Positions 11,706 through 21,658 of a stretch of 64,000 nucleotides of DNA are shown here, piece after piece. The first letter of the stretch is position 1; the number at the start of each line of letters is the position of its first letter. Both the position numbers and the translations under genes were made by a program. The notes beneath the pieces were generated by a model. The model was given only the letters and a program-made list of their open reading frames with translations, was not told the DNA's origin and searched no databases. This DNA is from Zea mays (taxonomy: Eukaryota > Streptophyta > Magnoliopsida > Poales > Poaceae), in NCBI RefSeq assembly GCF_902167145.1, contig NC_050098.1, forward strand, positions 38,062,501 through 38,126,500. Direction: 5' to 3'.

Positions 11706-14700
11706 ATGGACGGCGGAGGCGGTGGTGTAGGGGGAGGCGGAGTTGGGGCAGGTGTCATGGTGGGCGGCGGAGTCGGGCCGGGCGGCGGCGTTGGCGGTGG
11801 CGGCGACGTGGAGCTCGTCAGCAAGACGCTGCAGTTCGAGCACAAGCTGTTCTACTTCGATCTGAAGGAGAATCCGCGGGGGAGGTACCTCAAGATCTCC
11901 GAGAAGACCTCGGCCACGCGCTCCACCATCATCGTCCCCGTCGACGGCGTGGCCTGGTTCCTCGACCTCTTCGACTACTACATCCGCACCGACGAGCGCG
12001 ACGCTTTCAGCAAGGAGCTGCGACTCCAGACCAAGGTATCGGCCCGCTTCCTACGCGATTGGCCCCGTTCTTCCGCTGATTCTCGTGCCTTTGTTGCTAA
12101 TTTTGGTGTGGCTTAATTATGCTCATTGCGTGGTGCAGGTGTTCTATTTCGATATCGGGGAGAACAAGAGGGGCCGATTCCTCAAGGTGACGTAACGTTC
12201 TCTGTATGACCGAGTGCAGTTCCATATTTTCTCTATCGTTTTGTGTGTTGGTACGAGAAAATTGCCGAATTGGGGAACTTCATTATTTTTGGAAGCTAAA
12301 CTGTTTAGCTAGAACAAGGCGTAATTTGTCGCGCTAGAACAGGATTTGCTTGTGTGAATTTAATAACTGAAAATGTCCTATTGTTCTCTTCAGATTTTCA
12401 TTGGTTCAAAACATCTGGGTCTTAAATGAGTATGATGTATTACTGACTAAGTTTGCCATTGCTATGGAGCATGGGCCCATGTGTCAGAAGCACGGTCTTC
12501 CTTGACCAAGGCTTGGGTTCATCAATATGTTAAATGTCCTAAAACGATGTGTTTGAGGGTTACTTCAAACTGTGGAAAGGTTTAGGTCCTATTGGCACAA
12601 CCAAAAGATGGATGACCAAAATGGGACTTTCCTCTGTAGTAGCTTTTCCCGTCGCAGGTTTTGGTTTCTGCCATCCTGGCAATTTCACTTTTACTGCTTG
12701 TAACTACCAGTTATTTGGGTTTTTTTTTAAATTGGTGGCCTTAGTTTTGGTGGTGTACTCAACCGAGCAAAGTAGTATCTTGTGTTTGCCTTTAGAGGCA
12801 TATTCTGTTGTGTAGACTGTAGAGCATTCTGCTCGTGCAGAATTACCAAGTATTAACTTCTTAACTACTCCTTCCAGTGAAAAATTAATTATGTTTTTGA
12901 CAAGATCTGATCCAGCTTTTAAAACATTGACTTCAATAACTTAAATTATTTATTTTGGACACCTAAAAATCATGTGTTTTGTCATAAAAAAAAAACTCTT
13001 TTTATAATTACATAAATTTAGTATTAAATAGTTATCAAAGTCGCACCTTGCAAACCATTATAAAAGTAAAGAATACCAAAGGGAGTAGAAATGGCTGACG
13101 TTGTGCTCTAGGTTCACCACCAATTAGTGTGTCCAACAGGTCTTGATTGATTTGGAGAACTGGAGATAGAAAGATAATCAGGATTGGTTGTTTTTTTTTC
13201 ATTTAGGCCATTTAATTGTTGACCAAAATGCACACCTGACTACGTGACGGTTTCCTAATTTTGAATTGTATGGATGATGCTGTTTGCTTATGTGTTGCTG
13301 TTACATTGATTTTGCTATTTTTTTATTTACAATAGTTTTTTCTGTAACCAGTGATATTTTTATTTCTGGAGTTGCGAGTTTATATTCAGATTTGTTCTTG
13401 AATTTTAGCCTGGTGTAGCACTTGAGGTTCCAAATCCAATGAAAAAGGGAAAATAAAGCTTGCTTGGTCAATATTTGTGTTTTTGTGGCAATATCCAATA
13501 TATTTTTTATACTGGTAAATCGATAAAGCAATTTATTTTCTCATGGGCCTTCTATAAAACTTTTCAGTTTTTTTCCCATGATTTTTATTAAAAAAAATGA
13601 GTTACAACCCTGAATGCTTGTGTCTTAATTTCATTGGAACAATATATTTCAGAAAATAGAGCTACCTGTTCATAGTTTCATGTTGAAAATCGAGTATTGA
13701 AGATACCAACAACTGAAACCAACAGAAAATGGTATGTTGCTGTACTTTCAGCAAAAACTTGATGCATGCTGCATGTATTTGCATTATAGACCACATATTG
13801 CATTATAGACCACATATCTGGGCTCTCCATTTGGACATTATTTGGATTAAAAATCTCAAGACACTCCTTGATGCATGCTCTTAACATAAAAAGTCTTATA
13901 TTTTCAGATTGTGGCTCCAAAATCCAAATAATGACATATGATATTCTCTGATAAAATGTTGCATTTTACCTTTTTAGCTGGTGGGTTATCATGTTGCTGA
14001 ACATGCCACCTTGCTTTCTTAGTTTCATATATTTTTTTTATTTCCTTGACATTTTGAGGGACATAACGATCCTGAGCAGTCCGTGTCTGTTGCATTCTTG
14101 AAAAGACTTATTGTGTAACTTAATCTTACTGGCTAGTATACTAGGCGCAGCGATCTTAGCATATTCTTCTGGCATCTGTCTATTTCATGACTCTCAAACG
14201 AAATTTGGACTTGAAATATGGTATGTTTTAATGCTACCAACTGTATATAGTTCACGTTCAGTTTTTTTCAACATCCACTGAAAAGGGGTTTGCACTGAAT
14301 ACTTTCCCTAGATATAAATCATAAATGGTTATGGTTTTGTAGATAGATGGGGAGAAGTATTATCTATCTTTGTTCCACTGTTTGCAATGAATGATACTTT
14401 TGACCTATATCACACTTCTTTTTGCTTCTAAAATAACTGTGCAGTGTTATCTGCGTGACATAACTACAATAGTTACCTGCTTACACATCATTTTGTATTT
14501 AGGTTTCTGAGGCCTCTGTCAACCGAAACCGGAGTACCATAATTGTTCCAGCTGGCAGCTCTGGTGAAGAGGGCTGGGAAGCATTCAGGAGTGTACTGCT
14601 GGAGATAAATAACGAGGCTACCAGATTGTATGTCCTACCAAATCATCCAAATCAGGTAGAGATAACAAAAGGAAATGTTTGTTGCAAATGTATTTGTGAA

Positions 14701-15235
14701 GTCTACCATCTAATGACACTATTCTTCTGATATTGGGTTGGCCAGCAACACATGGAGCCGCCAGAGCGTCTTCCTGGTCTGTCCGATGATGTGGGTGCCG
14801 GATTTATAGCAGGACATGGTAGCCAGTCTGCTTCTGGGCCAGAGGTAGATGTCGAACGCTTGGTTGATCTGCCTCCTCAAGAAGAAATTAGTGGCATGGG
14901 TATGTCTAAGGTTATCAGGGCAGATCAGAAAAGGTTCTTCTTCGACCTGGGCAGCAACAACAGGGGCCATTATTTGAGGATTTCTGAGGTAACATGTTGT
15001 TGGCCATTATTTGTAAACACAAGCCTCCATTTTCCACGCACGAGTGATCCATTGCTCTTACCATTTGTGATTGTACTTACAGGTGGCTGGAGCTGATCGT
15101 TCGTCTATTATCTTGCCGCTCTCGGGTTTGAAGCAATTCCATGAAATGGTTGGTCACTTTGTAGATATAATGAAGGACAGGCTTGAAGGAATGACAGGAG
15201 CTAACGTGCGCACTGTCGAGCCCAGCCAGAGATGA
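11706..15235 (+). CDS. Transcription factor Pur-alpha 1 homologue (PUR ssDNA/RNA-binding protein), 5 exons
   Basis: Exons by GT-AG sites: 11706-12035, 12139-12186, 14503-14655, 14746-14988 and 15083-15235. They join in phase to 308 codons ending EPSQR-stop. The ATG at 11706 is the first in frame; the frame is open upstream without ATG. A Gly-rich N-terminus (residues 3-33) precedes three PUR repeats: about residues 38-95 (FYFDLKENPRGRYLKISE), 105-172 (FYFDIGENKRGRFLKVSE) and 226-300 (FFFDLGSNNRGHYLRISE). Length and layout match Arabidopsis PURALPHA-1 (about 296 residues). The family binds purine-rich single-stranded DNA and RNA in the nucleus. In plants it is reported at telo-box promoters, often with TCP factors. 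All motifs look intact. Intron 2 (2.3 kb) carries a Stowaway MITE. This is the only clear host gene in the window. Confidence 0.93.
12868..13085. mobile_element. Stowaway-like MITE in intron 2 of Pur-alpha
   Basis: It begins CTCCTTCC and ends AAAGGGAG, with TA on each side (12866-12867 and 13086-13087). It is AT-rich and 218 bp, all typical of Tc1/mariner-type Stowaway MITEs. It sits deep in the 2.3 kb intron and leaves the splice sites untouched. Confidence 0.75.
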
Positions 15236-15600
15236 TTACCCTTGACTGTGGGCCTGGCAAGACTGCTGTTATGCCTCCTGTAGGTTTGCCATGTGGTGTG
15301 TGGTAATGTAGATCACGCCGTATTAATTCATCTGGTGGGGATAATAATGTCTCTTTTTCTCTTTATTTTTTGAATTCAGTGGCGAGGATTGATTTGTTTG
15401 GGACTTTTTTTCTTTCTTTCAGTCGGAGGAATAATATGCAGTGTATTGTTCGTGGGGTGGTATAATTGTGGTTGCTGCAGTGTTAGCCCTGATTTTATGC
15501 TTCGCCGTTCTTATTTAGGTAAAAGATCTGCTATGTTTCTGGCATTGTGTCCGCCTCTGCATTGAGCTCTTCCTACATATGTTAGTGATGTGGATAGGCC
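15236..15600 (+). other. 3' UTR and downstream flank of Pur-alpha
   Basis: T-rich sequence follows the stop, with loose AATAAT-type polyadenylation elements near 15340 (ataataatg) and 15429 (aataatatg). The cleavage site cannot be fixed by eye. No further gene is seen up to the MITE at 15639. Confidence 0.45.
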
Positions 15601-15638
15601 TGCATCCGACGCTTGCTGCAGTAAAATCTTATATAGAT

Positions 15639-15793
15639 GGAACAATTGGATCTATACCATTAAAAGATCCAAACTTTACATATATACCATGGACCCCACA
15701 TGTCATTGACTCATGTGGACCCACATATAAGTGAGATAGTAATGGTATGGATCCAAAGTGGTGATCTTTTAATGGTATGGATCCAAATTTCTC
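15639..15793. mobile_element. 155-bp Mutator-type MITE candidate
   Basis: Left and right ends are inverted copies for about 31 bases (GGAACAATTGGATC / GAGAAATTTGGATC, then TATACCATTAAAAGATC against CATACCATTAAAAGATC). A 9-base direct repeat, tatatagat, flanks it at 15630-15638 and 15794-15802. Nine bases is the duplication length of Mutator-like elements. The duplication is low-complexity, so chance is possible. Region 15803-16106 holds nothing recognisable. Confidence 0.6.
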
Positions 15794-16106
15794 TATATAG
15801 ATAGTAGTAATATTGGTCTGTTAAGACTGCCACAAGTAATAATAGCAACTATCATCCAAACTCGTAAATATTTAAGTCATTAACCAATAAGTAGTAGCAA
15901 CCATTAAGTTTTAATTCAGAACATATAAAACGTCACAAAATAATAGTTATGAACTATCTAAGTAACAAGCTTTTACAAATCCTGAATTCATATGTTTTTC
16001 TTCTAACACACTATAGGATATTCTATTTTAGACATCAAATAATCCTCATAGCGTTTTAGGGTAATCCATATCTATCAGATTTTGTCGATTCTATATCTTA
16101 CATTAG

Positions 16107-16883
16107 AGTTTTTTTTCTATTATAATACTTGTTTTATTAGGCTTCTCTCTTCTGATACTCAATTTCTACTTCTCCCTAATAACACTTACAAGTGAATCAA
16201 TTCTTTAAAATAGTACTCTAACCTCTTTTAAATTATTTACTTCTCTCTAATAACACTTACAAGTGAATCAATTCTTTAAAATAGTACTCTAGCCTCTTTT
16301 AAATTATTTTTGTTTTATTTTCTTATTTCTTCCGACAAGCATCTTTCCAATAAACCAATTTAGCTGTCATGCAATTTCGTGAAATTGTTTGCAGATTGGT
16401 CACACCGTAGCTTAACTAGTACATTGCGCTTGCAATGTGGCAAAACAATTTTCTGCACCCATCTGAACGAGAAAGCAACCTTTGGTCAGTCCTTGGTCGT
16501 TATCAACAAAGATTTTGTCAGAATATTTCCTTGATGATACTTAAGCTGTCAGACAGCCCACTGCTGAACGGGAGCTTCCAGTGTACTCAAGTTGTTGATT
16601 AATCATTATAATAGAGTGATGTTTCCTGAATTTCACTTGATTGTCTAAATTAGTGTTGATGAGACTCCAACGAGCTATGAACAACTAGATTACTCTGCAT
16701 TAATCACAAGCGAATTTAAGTGGTGAAGAAATAAGAAAAGAATATAAAATAATTAAAAAGAGGCCAGAGTACTATTTTAAAGAATATGTTTACTTGTAAA
16801 TGCTATTAGGGAGAAGTTAAAATTGTGAGTACTAGAAAATAGAAGGCTAACTAAACTAGTACTATAATAGCAAAAAACTCTTC
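16107..16883. repeat. Large imperfect inverted repeat (about 0.78 kb) with one arm duplicated
   Basis: The left arm (16107-16309) and right arm (about 16735-16883) are reverse complements over roughly 130-140 bases, starting GAGTTTTTT.CTATTATA. In the left arm a 71-base block occurs twice in tandem (16168-16238 and 16239-16309). The 0.4 kb between the arms is unrelated. No coding frame is present. It could be a fold-back transposon or two head-to-head element ends. Confidence 0.7.
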
Positions 16884-16884
16884 G

Positions 16885-16984
16885 TACGTCGGTTTTTGGC
16901 TTATTTACGTCGGTTTTAGACTGTAACTAACAAAGCGTTGTAAATAGAAATATTTACGTCGGCTGGCTGATATAAATAAGCAAC
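16885..16984. other. TACGTCGG-repeat segment, CACTA-end-like
   Basis: The motif (T)TACGTCGG occurs three times within about 80 bases (near 16886, 16906 and 16956), right after 'ctataatagcaaaaaactctt'. Dense short repeats of this kind recall CACTA subterminal regions. No clean CACTA terminus or 3-base duplication was found, so this is tentative. It joins the integrase fragment at about 16985. Confidence 0.35.
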
Positions 16985-18051
16985 TTGGGAAGAAATAGGC
17001 ATGAATTTCGTGATTGGACTGCCCCGAACCCAAAAAGGGAATGACTCCATCTAGGTCATAATTGGCCGTCTTACCAAGATAGCTCACTTCATACCAGTAA
17101 AGACTACCTACGAAGGAGCCACCCTCGCCCAGTTGTATCTCAAGGAAATAAACAGACTACATGACATTCCACAAAGAATAGTATCAGACACAGGAACACA
17201 GTTCACTCAAAATTCTGGTTAAGTCTACAGCAAGCTATGGGCACTAAGTTAGATTTCAGCACCGCCTACCATCATCAGTTAGATGGGCAGACAGAAAGAG
17301 TCAACAAAGTCCTTGAAGATTTGTTGAGAGCCAGTTTGCTATATGCAGAATTTTCTTATAACAACACTTACCAAGCCGACATCAAAATGTCACCTTTTGA
17401 AGCTTTGTATGGAATGAGATGTCAAACCCCTCTGATGTGGTCTAATGTGGGAGAAAATACCTTAGAAGGGCTTGCCTTTATCCAAGAGGCAGAAGGGAAG
17501 GTTGTTTTGATTCGCAAGAGACTCCTCGAAGCCCAGAGTCGGCAAAAGAGCTACGCTGACAATAGAAGAAGGGAACTCAATTTTCAAGAAGAGATTTTGT
17601 CTATCTCAAAGTTTCCCCAATGAAAGGTGTTAGAAGATTTCAAGCAAAAGGAAAGTTAGTCCCCCGCTACGTCGGCCCTATCCTATTATCGGCAGGGTAC
17701 GACCAGCAGCTTACCGCCTCCAGTTACCAGAATCAATGTCAGATATCCATAATGTGTTTCATGTGTCATAGCTTCAAAAATGTTTGAAAGTGCCAGAGAG
17801 CCACATCGTAGAAGAGTCAATCCAGATTCAGGGGGGATTTGCAGTACCGAGAAAAACCAGTAAAGATTCTTGACTCATCTGTTCGGAAGACCAGGAATTC
17901 AGAGGTAAGGCTTCGTAAAGTCTAGTGGAGCAGAGAAGATCAAGAAGAGGCAACATGGGAAAGTGAGGACTCAATGAGGAAGGATTACCTTTTCCTTTTC
18001 TCAAACCCAACCTGAATCTCGAGGGCAAGATTCCTTTAAGTGGGGTAGATT
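16985..18051 (+). pseudogene. Chromovirus (Tekay/Prem1-like) integrase fragment, 5'-truncated
   Basis: Translation starts abruptly inside the integrase core (WEEIGMNFVIGLPRT), then AHFIPVKTTY, RIVSDTGTQFT and, after a frameshift near 17235, a GQTERVNK-type block near 17284-17310. The open stretch 17237-17623 has SPFEALYGMRCQTPLMW. The C-terminal domain is broken. The end (about 18037-18051, aagtggggtagatt) is a polypurine tract directly before LTR A. The 5' nine-tenths of this element is missing, lost before or during insertion of what lies left of 16985. It is inactive. Confidence 0.82.
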
Positions 18052-18370
18052 TGTAGCACCCCGAATTTTGACTCCAAGGTTAAAAACCCTAACTTCTTAA
18101 CCCCCCGAACCGTAAGCCCCCTAAGCATTTTATTTCTCATATGCTTAAACCATGTTTGCTAGTGGCACTTCACTCTAGTAGTCTCACATAACATCTCATT
18201 TTTTACACCTAGAAAATCTCTTATATATATGTATATATAAAAGGAAATAGAAAAGAAATTAAAAAAAGAAAACGAAAAAGGAAAAACTGCTCCCCTCGGC
18301 TGGGTTGACCTTGGCCCACAGCCCCCCTACCTGCACGCCATGCCTCCCTCACCCACGGCCCACCTCCAGC

Positions 18371-20409
18371 TAAAAGTTGCCTAGAGGGGGGTGAATAGGC
18401 AAGTTAAAACTTTTTCAACAAAACTAGAAGCAAACTGGGTAAAACTGAATTGATCTCGAAATTCACCCAGTTAACTTTGGAAATGAGATGTTCTAAATGA
18501 TCCACAGGGTTCAAAGTAGTAGATCTGAGAAGGGCACTTCTCAAAATCCACACACCAAAAAGATATAAACAAATCTTTTACGGAATGGTGAGAGAAAGAC
18601 GAACACAGACAAGCATAATGAGCAAGAACACAAGAGACACAAGATTTATCCCGAGGTTCGGTCACACCACCAAGGTGCCCTACTTCCTCGTTGAGGCGCC
18701 CACAAAGAGCCGGGTCTCTTTCAACCCTAATCCTCGCTTTGCCGACCACAAAGGTCAAGCCTACACACTAATCTTTGCTCAAACGAGCGGGTAATACAAA
18801 CTTTCTTGTGGTCTTCCACAAGATTTGGAGACTCACAAGAGACACCTAGTCGTCTAGGAGCTAGAAGCTCCAAGAGTAGTGAATCCACAAAGAACTCGAT
18901 GTAATACCAAAGCTCGAATCAAGAAGAGCAAGAAGGATTTAGAGATGAAGCACCAAAATCGCAGCTCTTCAATCTCACTCAAAGATTTCTCTCCAAAGAT
19001 TTGAAATGGGAGAGGCAAGAGGTGTGTGAGAGAGAGTGGGAGGTGTTTCTCAGGTTAGAAATGGACTTTTGTGCGTGCTCTTCTGTGGGGAAGAGTGTGG
19101 GAGGTGTATATAAAGGTGCCCCAAAAGCTGGTGACCGTTGGGGAAATCTGACTGAAAAACGGTTGAACCGGTTCTAAAACCGGTTGAACCGGATTCCACC
19201 AGTCGATTTTCGGTTCACTGGCGGACTCAACCGGAGACTGGATCGGTCCCAAATTCGGTTGAACCGGTTTCAAATTCGGTTCAACCGGTTTCAAATTCGG
19301 TTGAACCGGATTCAAAATTCGGTTGAACCGGTTTTCCAAAAATCTGCACACGACTTTTTCTGACAGGACTGACTGGCAGACTGGTAGTGACAGAGGGAAC
19401 AGTGCAGAAACCGGTTGAACCGGTTTTAGGTCCGATTGAACCGGTTTTTGAACTGTTGCATATATTTTGAAAAAACCGAAGTGAAACCAGGGTAAAATGG
19501 AAGTTTTAGATCAAGGATTTTGAGCTTTAGTACCAACACCAACCTTCTTTATGGATCCCCCTTGATAGTACGACGATTCCTATACTCAAGTCAAATAAAA
19601 TATAATTAAGTAAACTCCTTGAGTCATTGGTGTCTCAAGTGTGATTTCTCCATGATGTTGCTTCATAAGGATCACAAACATCTTTGTCTCACCTTTTGAA
19701 GCAAACACAAATCGAGCCTGTGACTTGTGCCATTTCACCATATATGAGTTCAAATCATGGCTTCAAGTGCAAGTACTCTTCATAGCTGATTAGTTCATTG
19801 ACTTAGTGCAAGTACTCTCTTCTTCACCTTAGCCATGGTACCTCGGTCTACAAGCCGTCGCTTGGCCTTCACCTTCGCTTAGTTCCTCGAAGCCCTTTCC
19901 TTGCTATCTTCACCCTATCAAGCCATTCTTGAGTCACATCCTATTGAGCATCCATTGAGAGAATCATTTCTTCAATATTGTGAACCTTGCTTGAATGTCA
20001 TCTAGATATAACTGCTAAGATCAATCAAGCTCTAGTTTGATTCTCATATATTCATATATGGACTAATAGTAATATGGTCAAGCCAATTCACGATTACTCA
20101 TATCTTATTCACTTTGGCTTGACCAATCCTCTTAATCACTTCAACCTCTATTATGATCATATTTATGCATAGTGATTTCTCAGGACTTGTCCATATATTC
20201 AAACCAATATAGAGACCATATTATATCCATTTGCATTGTCTCACTGGTTATTTGACCTTGTGTTGAACCTTGTTCACTGATCATTATACACTATTCAAGT
20301 ATGTTCATCATACTGAATTTCCTGTTCAATACTTAGCAAACTTGTTAGACCTTTAAATGTGTTGTTATCCAAATCACCAAAACTTACAAAAGGGATGAAT
20401 GCACTTTCA
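18371..20409 (-). mobile_element. Solo LTR of a Ty1/copia (Sirevirus-like) element, 2039 bp
   Basis: The plus-strand left end reads TAAAAGTTGCCTAGAGG, like copia LTRs that read TGAAAGT.GCCTAGAGG but with G to A in the second base. The right end is ACTTTCA. The 5-base duplication CCAGC is perfect (18366-18370 and 20410-20414). Without internal sequence this is a solo LTR left by LTR-LTR recombination. By its ends and TATA box (minus strand, about 19107-19114) it is minus-oriented. Confidence 0.85.
19157..19450. repeat. AACCGGTT-centred repeat array in the copia solo LTR
   Basis: About eight copies of GGTTGAACCGG or its complement, at roughly 22-base spacing between 19250 and 19340 and looser elsewhere. 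The core AACCGGTT is palindromic. On the minus strand the array sits just upstream of the LTR TATA box, suggesting a cis-regulatory role. Confidence 0.75.
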
Positions 20410-20795
20410 CCAGCCCATCCCCCTCCACTCGCGCCAACCCATTCCCATGCCCGCTCTCTCTCGCTGCCCGCTCGACCCCACTCGCCAGCGTCCGCGTCCG
20501 CGCGCCCGTGCACCTGTTCTCCCTCTACCAGGCGGGCCCCGGTCGTCAACCCCTTCTCCCTCGCCCGCACACAGCATCGGCGCGTTCACCGCCGCCCGTC
20601 GTCCTCCCCCTCATCCCCACCATTACTCATGCGCCAGTGAAGTTTGGCACCGCTTCGTCCCCCGCCCACTGTGCTCGTGTCCTTGCATGGCACCTCACCG
20701 AGTCGTCCCGTCCCCGCCGTTGTGCGCCATTACCGCCGCCCCTGTGCTCCTCATCGGCGCGAGTCAGCCCCCTCTGCTCCCCTCCCTCAGGCGCC

Positions 20796-20804
20796 TATAA
20801 GAAG
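20796..20804 (+). promoter_or_regulatory. Candidate TATA box of LTR A
   Basis: TATAAGAAG in 'gcgcctataagaaggc', following a pyrimidine-rich GC-rich stretch and about 100 bases before a strong splice donor. A second TATA-like run at 18226-18240 is less likely because of its position in U3. Confidence 0.5.
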
Positions 20805-20900
20805 GCATCCTCGAGCTCCCTTTCTCCTCGCACCGGCCTCTACCACTCTCCTTCTCCCTCCCCTGAGCTCAATCGAGCCGGCGCCGTCGCCCTCCCTCCG

Positions 20901-21658
20901 GTGAGTTCTCTCCCCTCCCTCTCTAATAGCCTAGTGACAAATTAAACTATCTAGCAAGCTTCACTACCTTGCCACGAGCACGGAGCACCTCATTCCACCC
21001 GGATCACGTTCCCCGACCTCGCCGGCGACTTCACCGCCACGAGAGCCCTGCCACCTCGTCATGGTCGGCCTCTTCCAGACTGCCACTAGTGAAATCAACC
21101 CCACCACCGTGACCACCTACCACTACCCATGCTAACCCACCTCCCCGACCTCTGGGAACCGGGCCACCTGTGGAGAACCGCCGTCGACCCATCGGCGACC
21201 GGTTCTTTTGCCCCGGTCGGACGGTTCGCCACTCCCCCCTAACGCCGGCGCCGTCTCTATGCCGCCCGCGTCGTTTCCCGTCTGTGGGCTGTGGTGGGCC
21301 AGCTCGTCCTGCGTGGCCACGCGCCCACTTTCGGTTTGGACCGAAATCCCCCTAGCCCGTTTAACCAAGAATCCTTTATCTTTTATCTTTTTCCTTTTCC
21401 TTTTTCCCATTTTCACATATATTTACACATATTGATATTTTATGCACCAAAAATGATCCAAACACTTTATGAGTCACATAAAATGATAATGTTAGGAACT
21501 TGACACACTTTACTTAGCAATCAATGTTTGATGTACTGTTTATTTCCTTTTTTGCTAGAACATGGGGTCCAACATTCTGAAGCCCGTAGCTCCAGAAGAA
21601 GGGCAGGAGCCCAACCTCCCGGAGATAGAACTTCCGTGCCACGAGAGCTTCGACGAAG
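20901..21658 (+). other. Intron/exon-like structure in LTR A
   Basis: A consensus donor (CCG|GTGAGT) lies at 20901 and an acceptor (TTTTTTGCTAG|A) ends at 21558. Bases 21559-21658 form a 100-base exon-like segment, open as MGSNILKPVAPEEGQ, that ends GAAG|GCAAGT, the consensus GC-type donor. The matching acceptor, TTATTTACATTTTCAG, ends at 49206 after the nested insertions. See the finding comparing the three LTRs. Confidence 0.5.

Noticed and set aside
18226..18240. TATATATAAAAGG as the LTR A promoter
   Set aside because: It lies only about 180 bases from the LTR start, before the long GC-rich U3 stretch. The TATA at 20796 sits next to a strong donor and fits better.
20399..20945. Frames in the GC-rich part of LTR A
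   Set aside because: Same composition effect as in LTR B, and located in the LTR just around its promoter.
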